From Clostridia bacterium (GTDB lineage Bacteria; Bacillota; Clostridia; Oscillospirales; CAG-272): 59,096 nt of DNA. The translations under genes and the position numbers were made by a program. Below the pieces are notes generated by a model. The model saw nothing but the letters and a program-made list of their open reading frames with translations. It searched no databases and was not told the DNA's origin. Below, in pieces: positions 16,712 to 25,386 of this stretch. Location of the stretch: positions 1 to 59,096 of the forward strand of contig JAFTLJ010000007.1 of assembly GCA_017456005.1 (NCBI GenBank). The letters run 5' to 3'. How positions within the stretch are numbered: the first letter of the stretch is position 1; the number at the start of each line of letters is the position of its first letter.

Positions 16712-16766
16712 TATAAAAAGCCGCTTTTTTGCCTATACTTACAAAAAAACAGAACGAAGGTGGCTT

Positions 16767-17867
16767 ATGAAAAAAATATTGCTTGTTTTCGGCACACGCC
16801 CGGAGGCAGTGAAGATGTGCCCGCTTGCGCTGGAGCTGAAAAAGCACGCATCTTTTTGCGTGCGCGTGCTTTCCACGGGGCAGCACAGGGAAATGCTTTC
16901 TTCCGTTATGGAGCTTTTCGGTGTTGCGCCCGACTACAGCCTGGAAATAATGGCAAAGGGGCAAACGCTTTTTGAAATAACGGAAAAGGTACTGCGCGGT
17001 ACGCGCGGCGTGCTGGAAAAGGAGAGCTTTGACCTTGTAATGGTGCACGGCGACACTACTACGGCGTTTGCCGCCGCGCTCGCCGCGTTTTATGCGCGCG
17101 TGCCCGTTTGCCACGTGGAGGCGGGCTTGCGCACGCACGATATATACGCGCCTTACCCCGAGGAATTTAACCGCGTGGCGGTAGATGCGCTTTCGCATAT
17201 TTGCTTTGCGCCAACGGAGCGTGCGGCAGAAGCGCTGATGGCAGAGGGGAAAAGAGAAGATCTCGTTTTTATTACGGGCAACACGGTTATCGATGCTTTC
17301 CGCTACACTGTGCGGGAAGATTTTGCGCATGAGGTACTTGATTTTGCACGCGGCAAAAAGCTTGTGCTTATAACGGCGCACAGGCGCGAAAATTTGCCCG
17401 TGCTGGGGCGAATGCTGCGCGGCATCTCCCGCGCTCTTGCGGAATTTCCCGATGTATGCGCCGTTTACCCCGTGCACCCGAACCCTGCCGTGCGCGCGGC
17501 GGCAGAAGCGGCTTTTGGCGGCAATGGGCAGGTAAAGCTGACAGAGCCGCTTGAAGTTTTTGCGTTTCATAATCTGCTTTCGCGCGCGTATCTTGTGCTT
17601 ACGGACAGCGGCGGCGTGCAGGAGGAAGCGCCGCATTTCGGCGTGCCTGTGCTGGTCATGCGCAACACGACGGAACGGCAGGAGGGGGCACAGGCAGGCA
17701 CGGCTCGCCTTATAGGCAACACAGCGCAAAGTGTGTATACGGGTATATGCGAGGTATTGGGAAACAGAGAGGTTTATATGAAAATGGCGCACGCGGTAAA
17801 TCCATACGGGGATGGGCATGCGAGCGAGAGGATAGCGGATATTTTAGAGAGAGCTATAGAGGTTTAG
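16767..17867 (+). CDS. wecB: UDP-N-acetylglucosamine 2-epimerase (non-hydrolysing)
   Basis: Interconverts UDP-GlcNAc and UDP-ManNAc for wall or capsule polymer synthesis. 366 aa, GT-B fold. Family motifs: FGTRPEAVKMCPL at the N-terminus, HGDTTT near 95, HVEAGLRT near 115, PEEFNR near 128, HRREN near 208 and the nucleotide site TDSGGVQEEAP near 285. Noticeably GC-rich in codon third positions compared with the flanking island genes. It diverges from nanA; the link to ManNAc metabolism is suggestive, but it makes a biosynthetic UDP-sugar rather than a catabolic one. It ends with TAG. Confidence 0.95.
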   Translation: MKKILLVFGTRPEAVKMCPLALELKKHASFCVRVLSTGQHREMLSSVMELFGVAPDYSLEIMAKGQTLFEITEKVLRGTRGVLEKESFDLVMVHGDTTTAFAAALAAFYARVPVCHVEAGLRTHDIYAPYPEEFNRVAVDALSHICFAPTERAAEALMAEGKREDLVFITGNTVIDAFRYTVREDFAHEVLDFARGKKLVLITAHRRENLPVLGRMLRGISRALAEFPDVCAVYPVHPNPAVRAAAEAAFGGNGQVKLTEPLEVFAFHNLLSRAYLVLTDSGGVQEEAPHFGVPVLVMRNTTERQEGAQAGTARLIGNTAQSVYTGICEVLGNREVYMKMAHAVNPYGDGHASERIADILERAIEV

Positions 17868-17928
17868 TATGTTTTTTCAAATTTTTCAAAAAATCTGCTT
17901 TTTTCGGGAATTTTTATTTATAAAAATA

Positions 17929-17958
17929 TTGACATAAGCAATATCTTTATGATAAAAT
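17929..17958 (+). promoter_or_regulatory. Promoter of lysine operon
   Basis: TTGACA (17929-17934), 18 bp, TAAAAT (17953-17958), immediately upstream of the lysine riboswitch. Confidence 0.8.
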
Positions 17959-17962
17959 GGTT

Positions 17963-18140
17963 TATCAAATAATAGAGGCGCACTTGATTATGAGTAGCGA
18001 GGCTGAAAATGGTACCTGTATACCGAGCCGCGCGGAAGGAGTCGGTGCCGAGGTGCGGTATGTACGGGGTGCCGTTGCCGGTTCTGCGGAATAAGATCTT
18101 CAGAATTGTCGCTTTTTGGCGGAGAGCTATTGATAGAAAA
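17963..18140 (+). ncRNA. Lysine riboswitch (L-box) aptamer
   Basis: The leader carries L-box hallmarks in order: AATAGAGGCGC...ATGAGTAG at the 5' side, GGAAGGAGTCGGTGCCGAGG in the middle, GGGGTGCCGTTGCCGG, and GGCGGAGAGCTATTGA at the 3' side, which closes P1 with AATAG (17971-17975) against CTATT. Lysine binding stabilises P1 and lets the following terminator form, reducing transcription of dapA-dapB-lysA-lysC. Gene content downstream agrees with the ligand. Confidence 0.92.
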
Positions 18141-18176
18141 AGATGCGGAAAAACGTATCCGTAGTTTCGATTTTGC

Positions 18177-18205
18177 AATAGCCGCGTCTGTCGGCTATTT
18201 TTTAT
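18177..18205 (+). terminator. Riboswitch-controlled terminator
   Basis: AATAGCCG, 7-nt loop, CGGCTATT then TTTTTATT. Its 5' arm includes CAATAGC (18176-18182), exactly complementary to GCTATTG (18126-18132) in the 3' strand of P1, so the antiterminator is formed by these two stretches when lysine is absent. Confidence 0.9.
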
Positions 18206-18254
18206 TGTTTGAAAATAAATCACAATCATATATGACCAAAAGGAAGGTAGAAAA

Positions 18255-19145
18255 ATGGAAAAGAAAACAGTTTTTAAAGGTGTTGCTACAGCCCTTATCA
18301 CTCCCCTTGACGAAAACGGTATAAACTATGAAAAATTCGGTGCTCTCATCGATGACCAGGTAAAAAGAGGCGTAAACGCGCTCGTTATCTGCGGCACTAC
18401 GGGCGAGGCATCCACACTCAACGATAAAGACCATATCGGCGCTATTGCATACGCTGTGGAAAAGGTAGGCGGCAGAATCCCCGTTATCGCGGGCGCCGGC
18501 AGCAACGACAGCGCACACGGCCTCGAGCTTGCAAAAGAATCCTGCAGAGTAGGCGCAGACGCGCTTCTCGTTGTTACACCCTACTACAACAAAACAAGCC
18601 AGAAAGGCCTTATCAAGCTCTACAACGACGTTGCAGATGCAAGCGATAAACCCATTATCCTTTACAACGTGCCCTCTCGCACGGGTGTTAATATAGAACC
18701 CGCAACTTATGCCGCACTTGCAGAGCACGAAAATATCGTGGGTATAAAGGAAGCTAACGGCAACCTCGAAAAGATCGTGGAAACGATGACTCTCGTCGGC
18801 GACAAGCTCGACCTTTACTCCGGTAACGACGACCAGGTAGTTCCGCTTATGTCCCTCGGCGGCAAGGGCGTTATTTCCGTTGTTTCCAACGTTTTGCCCG
18901 AAGATATGGTTGAAATGTGCGCGAGATACTTCGCAGGCGACGTAAAGGGCGCGGCAGAAATGCAGTTTAAGCTCCACAAGATAACAAAAGCTATGTTCTC
19001 CGACGTTAACCCCATCCCCGTTAAAGCGGCTATGGCGGCGCTCGGCTATTGCGACAACTTTGTTCGCGGTCCGCTTGTTCCTATGGAAGGCGAGCCCTAT
19101 GAAAAAATGCTTTCCGTTATGAGAGAATACGGCTTGAACGTTTAA
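18255..19145 (+). CDS. dapA: 4-hydroxy-tetrahydrodipicolinate synthase
   Basis: Condenses pyruvate with aspartate semialdehyde, the entry step to diaminopimelate and lysine. 296 aa TIM barrel. GTTGEAST (47-54), Tyr137 (LYNVPSRTG), Arg142 and Schiff-base Lys165 (VGIKEANGN) are all present. Ribosome site GGAAGG precedes ATG 18255. It is the first gene behind the lysine riboswitch; dapB follows after 13 bp. Confidence 0.97.
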   Translation: MEKKTVFKGVATALITPLDENGINYEKFGALIDDQVKRGVNALVICGTTGEASTLNDKDHIGAIAYAVEKVGGRIPVIAGAGSNDSAHGLELAKESCRVGADALLVVTPYYNKTSQKGLIKLYNDVADASDKPIILYNVPSRTGVNIEPATYAALAEHENIVGIKEANGNLEKIVETMTLVGDKLDLYSGNDDQVVPLMSLGGKGVISVVSNVLPEDMVEMCARYFAGDVKGAAEMQFKLHKITKAMFSDVNPIPVKAAMAALGYCDNFVRGPLVPMEGEPYEKMLSVMREYGLNV

Positions 19146-19158
19146 TCGGAGGCGTAAA

Positions 19159-19896
19159 ATGATAAAGGTCATTGTTCACGGCGCTCTCGGCCGAATGGGC
19201 AAAGAGGTTACCCGTTTTGTTACCGAAAGCGAAGATATGGAAGTTGCCGCGCTTGTTGATATAAACGGCGACGGCGCGGAAGTGCTCACAAGCCTTTCTG
19301 CTTTCACAGGCGAGGCAGACGTTATTATAGATTTTTCCCACCACGCGGCTGTACCCGGCGTGCTTGAATATGCAAAAGCACGCGCGCTTCCTGCAATAAT
19401 CGCCACGACCGGTTGCACAGATGAAGAAAACGCCGCTATACGCGAAGCAGCAGAGGTTATTCCCGTTTTCGCTTCGGGAAATATGTCCATAGGCGTTGCA
19501 GTGCTTGCGGCATTCGCGGCGGAAGCGGCGCGCATTATGAAGGATGCAGACATTGAAATTGTGGAAACACACCACAAAAACAAGCTCGATGCCCCCAGCG
19601 GCACGGCGCTCCTTATAGCAAACGAAATCAAAACAAACCGCCCCGACGCGCAGTTCGTGCTCGGCAGAAGCGGTATGAGAAAAAGAGAAAAAGAGGATAT
19701 CGGCATAAACTCCGTACGCTGCGGCAATATTGTAGGTATCCACGAGGTTATAATCTCCACGGAATCGCAGACAATCACACTCAAGCACGAAGCGCACACA
19801 CGCGCACTCTTTGCGGAAGGTGCGGTTGCCGCCGCAAGATTTATCTGCGGCAAGGGCGCGGGTCTTTATAACATCAAAGATATGGTGAGAAAATAA
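19159..19896 (+). CDS. dapB: 4-hydroxy-tetrahydrodipicolinate reductase
   Basis: NAD(P)H-dependent second step of diaminopimelate synthesis. 245 aa. Rossmann start VIVHGALGRMGKEV (residues 4-17), catalytic ETHHKNKLDAPSGTA near 135-149 with the His-His-Lys set, and the dimer loop. Ribosome site GGAGG lies eight bases before ATG. An unusual ~100-bp repeat-like spacer separates it from lysA. Confidence 0.96.
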   Translation: MIKVIVHGALGRMGKEVTRFVTESEDMEVAALVDINGDGAEVLTSLSAFTGEADVIIDFSHHAAVPGVLEYAKARALPAIIATTGCTDEENAAIREAAEVIPVFASGNMSIGVAVLAAFAAEAARIMKDADIEIVETHHKNKLDAPSGTALLIANEIKTNRPDAQFVLGRSGMRKREKEDIGINSVRCGNIVGIHEVIISTESQTITLKHEAHTRALFAEGAVAAARFICGKGAGLYNIKDMVRK

Positions 19897-19912
19897 GGAA
19901 TAAGGGTTAACC

Positions 19913-20003
19913 CATCGGAAGAAACTTCTCGATGTCGCTTTAACTCCTTCCGTCATTTGCTCAGCTTAACGCTTCGCAAATGCCACCTTCCTCGAGAGGG
20001 AGG
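19913..20003. repeat. REP-like palindromic repeat inside the lysine operon
   Basis: The stretch contains GGGTTAACCC (19913-19922), CATTTGC/GCAAATG arms (19954-19960 and 19976-19982) and CCTTCCTCGAGAGGGAGG (19986-20003), a nearly perfect palindrome. Base content and layout are those of dispersed intergenic hairpin repeats of gut Firmicutes. No second copy occurs in the window. The GGGAGG at its right end can act as a ribosome site for lysA. Confidence 0.55.
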
Positions 20004-20036
20004 CTTGAAATGCAAAAAACGAAAGAAGTGATAAAA

Positions 20037-21332
20037 ATGCTTTATTCCAACCTTACTGTAAACGCGCAGGGGCATCTCGCTATTGCGGGGTACGACACGG
20101 TTGAACTCGCAAAAAAATACGGCACGGCGCTCTTTGTGCTCGACGAGGACAAGCTCCGCGAAAACTGCGCTGTTTACGTAAATTCCATGAAAAAATATTT
20201 CGGTGAGGATGCTTTGCCCCTCTTTGCCTCCAAGGCGCTTTGCTTCACGGGGCTGTACCGCCTTATCGCAGAATGCGGTATGGGCACGGACATTGTTTCC
20301 GCAGGCGAGCTTTACACGGCTATAAAAGCGGGATTTCCGCTTGAAAAGGCGTTCTTCCACGGCAACAACAAGACAGATGCCGATATAGAATACGCTATTG
20401 AAAACGGCCTGGGCTACTTTGTGGTAGATAACGAAGAAGAGCTTGCCGCTATAAGTGAAATCGCGGGCGAACACGGCACCATGCAGAAAATTTTGCTCCG
20501 CATTACCCCCGGTATAGACCCCCACACGCACAAAGCCGTTGTAACGGGCAGCGTGGATTCCAAATTCGGTTCTGCTATAGAAACGGGCAGGGCATACGAA
20601 ATGGTGGAAATGGCGCTTGCTTCCAAAAACATCGTGCTGGAGGGCTTCCATTGCCACATAGGCTCGCAGATATTCGAGTGTGAGCCCTTCTGCGATGCGG
20701 CAGACATTATGCTCGGCTTTATCGCCGACGTAAAAGAAAAATACGGTTTTAACACGAAAATACTCAACCTCGGCGGCGGTTTCGGTGTGAGATACACGGA
20801 AAACGACCCGCAAATAGACATTGAAGCGAACATACGCGAGGTTGCCGCGCACGTAAAAGCACGCGCAGAGGAGCTTTCCGTGGCTATGCCGAAAATACTT
20901 ATGGAGCCCGGAAGAAGCATTGTGGCAAACACGTGCATAACGCTCTACACCGTAGGCTCTGTAAAAGAAATAGGCGATATTAAAAATTACGTTTCCGTAG
21001 ACGGCGGTATGCCCGATAACCCGAGATACGCTCTTTACGGTTCGGCATATACTATAATGCTGGCAAACAGAGCGGCGGAAGCGGCAAGCTTCAAATGCTC
21101 CATAGCCGGCAGATGCTGCGAAAGCGGCGACCTTTTGCAGGAGGACGTTATGCTGCCACGCCCCAAACGCGGCGATATACTCGCCGTGCTCGTAACGGGC
21201 GCATATAACTACTCTATGGCATCTAACTACAACAGGCTCCCAAGACCCGCAATAGTTATGGTAAGTACAAAAGGCGAAAAAGTTGCGGTAAAACGCGAAA
21301 CGTTTGCCGACCTTTGCCTTTGCGACGAATAA
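20037..21332 (+). CDS. lysA: Diaminopimelate decarboxylase
   Basis: PLP enzyme forming L-lysine from meso-diaminopimelate. 431 aa from ATG 20037 (MLYSNLTVNAQGHLAIAGYDTVELA, the usual family N-terminus). Alternative ATG 20010 has a better ribosome site (GGGAGG, spacing 6) but adds nine residues next to the repeat element. PLP Lys is in FASKALCF near residue 63; HCHIGSQIF, LNLGGGFGVRY, EPGRSIVAN and the CCESGDLL motif bind cofactor and substrate. It is the third gene of the riboswitch operon. Confidence 0.95.
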   Translation: MLYSNLTVNAQGHLAIAGYDTVELAKKYGTALFVLDEDKLRENCAVYVNSMKKYFGEDALPLFASKALCFTGLYRLIAECGMGTDIVSAGELYTAIKAGFPLEKAFFHGNNKTDADIEYAIENGLGYFVVDNEEELAAISEIAGEHGTMQKILLRITPGIDPHTHKAVVTGSVDSKFGSAIETGRAYEMVEMALASKNIVLEGFHCHIGSQIFECEPFCDAADIMLGFIADVKEKYGFNTKILNLGGGFGVRYTENDPQIDIEANIREVAAHVKARAEELSVAMPKILMEPGRSIVANTCITLYTVGSVKEIGDIKNYVSVDGGMPDNPRYALYGSAYTIMLANRAAEAASFKCSIAGRCCESGDLLQEDVMLPRPKRGDILAVLVTGAYNYSMASNYNRLPRPAIVMVSTKGEKVAVKRETFADLCLCDE

Positions 21333-21378
21333 AACTTAAATTACAATATATTTTCATCAATAGAACGGAGAAAAACCA

Positions 21379-22692
21379 ATGATAGTTACAAAATTCGGCG
21401 GAACATCTATGGCAAGCGCTGAACAGTTCAGAAAAGTTAAGAGCATCATAGATGAAAACCCCGCAAGACAGGTCGTTGTTGTTTCTGCAGCAGGCAAGAA
21501 AAACAGCAGCGACATCAAGATAACAGACCTTCTCTATACGCTGCACACACACCTTATTTACGGCGTGCCTTACGACGATATCTGGGGCATGATATCCGGC
21601 AGATATATCGAAATAAAGGAGGAGCTCGGGCTGGACTGCGATATAGAAGCAGAGCTTGCAAAAATCAAAGGCGAGCTTAACAAAAACCTCGACCAGAATT
21701 ATCTTATAAGCCGCGGCGAATATCTTTCCGCAAAGCTTATGAGCGCTTACCTCGGCTTTGATTTCGTGGACGCCAAGGATATAATCCGCTTCACATACAG
21801 CGGCACGGTAGATATAGAAAGAAGCGAGCAGAACGCAAAAAAAGCATTTTCCCGCAGAGGAAATATCGTTGTTCCCGGTTTCTACGGCTCATATCCCAAT
21901 GGCGAGATCTGCCTCTTCTCCCGCGGCGGCTCCGACATAACAGGTTCCTACCTTGCAAGATTTTTGAATGCGAGAGTTTACGAAAACTGGACAGACGTTC
22001 CCGGTACGCTCACGGCAGACCCGAGAATTGTAGATAACCCCAAAACTATCTCCCAGATCACTTATACAGAGCTCCGCGAGCTTTCCTATATGGGCGCAAA
22101 CGTGCTCCACGAGGACAGTATCACTCCCGTGCAGGAAAAGAACATTTCCATTAACATCAGAAACACCAACGAGCCCTCTTGCCCCGGCACGATAATCAAG
22201 CGCGAATGCAACGACGACAGCGCACTTATCACGGGTATTTCCGGCAAAAAGGATTTTGTTTCCTTCGATATTCTTAAGGACCATATGTCTACGGAAATAG
22301 GCTTCACACGCCGTGTGCTCGGCATTTTCGAGGATTATAAGATAAACGTAGAGCATATACCCACGGGTATAGACTCTGTGAGCGTTATCGTTTCCGGCTC
22401 CTCTGTAGGCAGCAATATGTACGATATCGTGGCAAGAATCGAAGAAGAGCTCGGCGCGAAAGTAAGAGCGAAGAAAGAACTTGCTCTTATCGCTATCGTG
22501 GGCAGAAATATGGTTGGTAAGAACGGTATCTGCGCAAGAGTGTTCGCGTCCCTTTCCGCTGTGGGCATCAACATCAAGATGATAGCACAGCCGCCGGATG
22601 AAACGAACATCATCGTAGGCGTAGACAACAGCAACTACCAGAAGGCTATAAAGGCACTCTACGAAGATTTTGAAAAAGCAAACTGGATTTAA
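21379..22692 (+). CDS. lysC: Aspartate kinase
   Basis: Phosphorylates aspartate, the first step toward lysine, threonine and methionine. 437 aa: kinase domain with KFGGTSMA (5-12), SRGEY near 117 and FSRGGSDITGSYLA near 178, then two ACT domains (about 310-437; RVLGIFEDYKINVEHIPTG and IVGRNMVGKNGICARVFASL) for amino acid feedback. Ribosome site CGGAG precedes ATG 21379. It is the last gene of the lysine operon; a repeat with a terminator hairpin starts three bases after the stop. Confidence 0.96.
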   Translation: MIVTKFGGTSMASAEQFRKVKSIIDENPARQVVVVSAAGKKNSSDIKITDLLYTLHTHLIYGVPYDDIWGMISGRYIEIKEELGLDCDIEAELAKIKGELNKNLDQNYLISRGEYLSAKLMSAYLGFDFVDAKDIIRFTYSGTVDIERSEQNAKKAFSRRGNIVVPGFYGSYPNGEICLFSRGGSDITGSYLARFLNARVYENWTDVPGTLTADPRIVDNPKTISQITYTELRELSYMGANVLHEDSITPVQEKNISINIRNTNEPSCPGTIIKRECNDDSALITGISGKKDFVSFDILKDHMSTEIGFTRRVLGIFEDYKINVEHIPTGIDSVSVIVSGSSVGSNMYDIVARIEEELGAKVRAKKELALIAIVGRNMVGKNGICARVFASLSAVGINIKMIAQPPDETNIIVGVDNSNYQKAIKALYEDFEKANWI

Positions 22693-22695
22693 GAG

Positions 22696-22912
22696 AAAAG
22701 CTATGGCATATGCGTAGTGTTCTTAAGGACACTACGCAACTAAGTTTGCCCCGGAGCAAGCGAAAACTTCACTAAATTCGCGCTTGTGGCTACGAAAGCA
22801 GTGCTTGCAAATAAAAGAGGACGAGGAGTTTTTACAACTCTTCGTCCTTTTCCTGTCGATAGGTAACGTACTTTATTTAATTTCAAAAACTGTCCTTAAA
22901 AACACAATGTAT
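22696..22912. repeat. MITE-like repeat, left copy, with terminator hairpin
   Basis: About 215 bp between the convergent ends of lysC and the oxidoreductase gene. Over about 22,709-22,904 it is roughly 90% identical, in the same orientation, to the copy at 25,155-25,377. The left end (22,696-22,731) is intact and contains the imperfect palindrome GCGTAGTGT...ACACTACGC. The right end (TGTCCTTAAAAACAC) is a decayed inverted copy. AGGACGAGGAGTT (22,818-22,830) and AACTCTTCGTCCT (22,836-22,848) form a strong hairpin followed by TTTCC, usable as a terminator. No transposase is encoded. Confidence 0.8.
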
Positions 22913-22925
22913 ATCTTTGCGTTTA

Positions 22926-24224
22926 TCAGTCGTTGACCAATCCGAAGGAGGTGAAGTATTCGTCTATACTCTCGACCGTATCCTCACGTCTCGATTTTTC
23001 GGCCGCAAAGCCGATAAGATGGTTTCTGACGGAAATATCGATATCTGCCGCACAAAAGCCGCTGTAATTTCCGCTTAAATAATCGTAAAGCTCACAGATG
23101 AGGCCTCCATCGCCTCCGCCGTGACCGCTCAAAATGCTTCCGTCACTTGAAGTTATCGGTATCTCGGTACTCTTGCTATCATCAAAGGTGTATACGTTTA
23201 TCTTATCGCTATCCATATAAGCAAAGAGTTCGCCCTTAGTGCCGAAGATTCTGATATATCTGCCGCCTTTATTAAACGCATTCATAGTGAGCGTTACGTT
23301 CGCACCGCTCTTGAACTGCATATTGACGGTCTGATGGTCGACGACATCGTTGTTGGCATGATAAACACACAGCCCGTAATCGGTGGTCTTCAGCGCTGTC
23401 ATAACCTCTTGGTCTGTCGGTATATCCGCCTTGGAGATACCGCGCGTGCAGGCGGGCCTGAACCAGGTGTTGTCCTTGCTCTCGTAATAAAGCTTTCTGC
23501 AGTTATACGGACAGCTATCCTCTATCGGACAATTGCCGTCAATGCATCTTTTCGGTGCGCCTTCGGGCGCATATTTGGGCGTAAAGTACGTGAGCTTTCC
23601 GAAGGACTGTATCTTATCGCAAGGCTCGTCTAAAAGCCACTGCAGAATATCCAAGTCGTGACAGCATTTGGCAAGAAGCATGGGCGATGTTTCCTTTTCG
23701 CTGTGCCAGTTACCGCGGACATAGCTGTGGCTTTGGTGCACGTTTCCCACTCCCTCAACGTGAAGAACGGACATAATGTCACCTATCGTGCCATCCATTA
23801 TTATGCTTTTGACCTTCTTAAAAAAGAGCGTATACCTCAAAACGTGACAAACAAGGATCTTCACGCCTTTTTTCTCTGCCGCCAAAAGAATATCCGCGCA
23901 CTCTTTCGGAGTCGGTGCCACAGGCTTTTCAAGAAGAATATCGTAACCGAGCTCGATGGCTTTCATAGCAGGTTCATAATGCATTTCGTCCATCGTAGCG
24001 ATGACCGCAATATCTGCCATTTTAGGCCTTGAGAGTATTTCCTCCCAGCCGTTAAAGCACATATCGTCAGGTATGCCGTGCTTGTTTTTGATATTATTTC
24101 TTCTGTTTTCAATAGGCTCCGCCACACCAACAACCTTAAACTGATCCTTCAACGCAAGCATTTTGTTTGTGTAAGTTGTGCCTCTGATCCCTGCTCCTAT
24201 CAAAATTACCGAATATTTCTTCAT
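22926..24224 (-). CDS. Gfo/Idh/MocA-family NAD(P)-dependent oxidoreductase
   Basis: A 432-aa sugar or inositol dehydrogenase-like enzyme. N-terminal Rossmann fold starts VILIGAGIRGTTYTN; the catalytic-lysine motif LEKPVAPTPKEC lies near residue 99. The C-terminal substrate domain has a Cys cluster (CIDGNCPIEDSCPYNC near 235) seen in one subgroup of this family, whose role is unknown to me. Start ATG 24224 has AAGGAGAG upstream. Divergent from an AraC regulator with a 113-bp shared promoter region, so its expression is probably sugar-responsive. Both genes lie between two MITE-like repeats. Substrate unknown. Confidence 0.9.
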   Translation of the reverse strand: MKKYSVILIGAGIRGTTYTNKMLALKDQFKVVGVAEPIENRRNNIKNKHGIPDDMCFNGWEEILSRPKMADIAVIATMDEMHYEPAMKAIELGYDILLEKPVAPTPKECADILLAAEKKGVKILVCHVLRYTLFFKKVKSIIMDGTIGDIMSVLHVEGVGNVHQSHSYVRGNWHSEKETSPMLLAKCCHDLDILQWLLDEPCDKIQSFGKLTYFTPKYAPEGAPKRCIDGNCPIEDSCPYNCRKLYYESKDNTWFRPACTRGISKADIPTDQEVMTALKTTDYGLCVYHANNDVVDHQTVNMQFKSGANVTLTMNAFNKGGRYIRIFGTKGELFAYMDSDKINVYTFDDSKSTEIPITSSDGSILSGHGGGDGGLICELYDYLSGNYSGFCAADIDISVRNHLIGFAAEKSRREDTVESIDEYFTSFGLVND

Positions 24225-24337
24225 AAATATCTCTCCTTGCCATTGATTTTTATCTATATTTATTTTATCATAATACTATACATAATAACAAGGATAAATA
24301 TGCTGTTTTTTAGCACATTATTGATTTTGGAGATAAA

Positions 24338-25147
24338 ATGGAAAGCATAACGAAGGAACTTACGAAAGTCAAGTACAGTGCCGCGGCAGTAAAGACGCTG
24401 CACTTTTACATAGAGCCGAACTCCTCCTGTTTTAGGATGCACTGGCACGACCGATTGGAGATCATTCGTGTAAAAAGGGGCAGTATGACCGTGTTATTCG
24501 GCGGCAGCTCCGATTGCCTGAAGCAGGGCGAGATGAGCGTTTTTTTGCCTCGGACTGTCCACAAGGGCTATACGACAGACTCATTCGTTGAATACGATGT
24601 TATTATGTTTGACGTCAGAAGCTTTTATAACGAATCCGCCGTCTGCCGCAATAAGCTACCGCAGATATATAACGGCAATGCAAAATTCGAAACGATCATT
24701 TCAAAAGGAGAGACTCTGCGCTGTGCAGACGAAATATGTGCCGCCGAGGATTCCGACTCTCTTAAGATGACCTCACTCGTTTACGAGCTTTTATATCTGT
24801 TGTTCGAGTATCACTTAACAGAGCTTCACACCGAGTTAAAGAGCAGTGTTATGAAGATCATAGACTATATGGAAGAAAACTTCGCACTCGATCTGAACAC
24901 CGAAACGCTATGCCGAAAATTCAGATACAGTACCGGGCATTTTTGCAGAAAATTCAAGCGTGCGACGGGCGTTACACCTATGACCTATCTTAAAATTTAC
25001 CGCTTGGAGCAAGCACTTCAAAAGCTCAAGGAAGGGAATCAAAGCATAGGCGAGATCGCCGCACTGTGCGGTTATTCCGATGCCAATTATTTTACAAGGT
25101 GCTTCAAAGCACATTACGGCGTACCTCCGAGATATTATAAAAAGTAA
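24338..25147 (+). CDS. AraC-family transcriptional regulator
   Basis: A 269-aa regulator. Residues about 25-110 form a cupin-like ligand domain (SCFRMHWHDRLEIIRVKRG), and the C-terminal ~100 residues hold the double helix-turn-helix (LNTETLCRKFRYSTGHFCRKFKR and IGEIAALCGYSDANYFTRCFK). Ribosome site GGAGAT lies upstream of ATG. It likely activates the divergent oxidoreductase gene in response to a carbohydrate. The stop codon abuts the right repeat copy. Confidence 0.92.
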   Translation: MESITKELTKVKYSAAAVKTLHFYIEPNSSCFRMHWHDRLEIIRVKRGSMTVLFGGSSDCLKQGEMSVFLPRTVHKGYTTDSFVEYDVIMFDVRSFYNESAVCRNKLPQIYNGNAKFETIISKGETLRCADEICAAEDSDSLKMTSLVYELLYLLFEYHLTELHTELKSSVMKIIDYMEENFALDLNTETLCRKFRYSTGHFCRKFKRATGVTPMTYLKIYRLEQALQKLKEGNQSIGEIAALCGYSDANYFTRCFKAHYGVPPRYYKK

Positions 25148-25154
25148 AATATCG

Positions 25155-25377
25155 GCGGGATATGCGTAGTGCCATTAAGGAGACTACGCAACCGAGTTTG
25201 CCCGAGGCAAGCGAAAACTTCACTAAATTCGCATTTGTGGCTACAAAAGCAGTGTTTGCAAATAAAAGAGGACGATGAGTTTTTACAACTCTTCGTCCTT
25301 TTCTTGTCGGGAGGGAACGTACTTTATTTAATTTCAAAAAATGTCCTTAAGAACACTACGCATATGCCATAGCTTTT
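25155..25377. repeat. MITE-like repeat, right copy, with terminator hairpin
   Basis: Same orientation as the left copy. Its right end (25,342-25,377) is the exact 36-base reverse complement of the left copy's left end (22,696-22,731), while its own left end is diverged. The central hairpin is AGGACGATGAGTT (25,269-25,281) and AACTCTTCGTCCT (25,287-25,299). It separates the convergent araC-like gene and the beta-propeller gene, ending nine bases from the latter's stop codon. Confidence 0.8.
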
Positions 25378-25386
25378 TTGTATTTT

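Noticed and set aside
16581-17819. 412-codon minus-strand frame opposite wecB
   Set aside because: Arg/His-rich shadow translation of a GC-rich gene.
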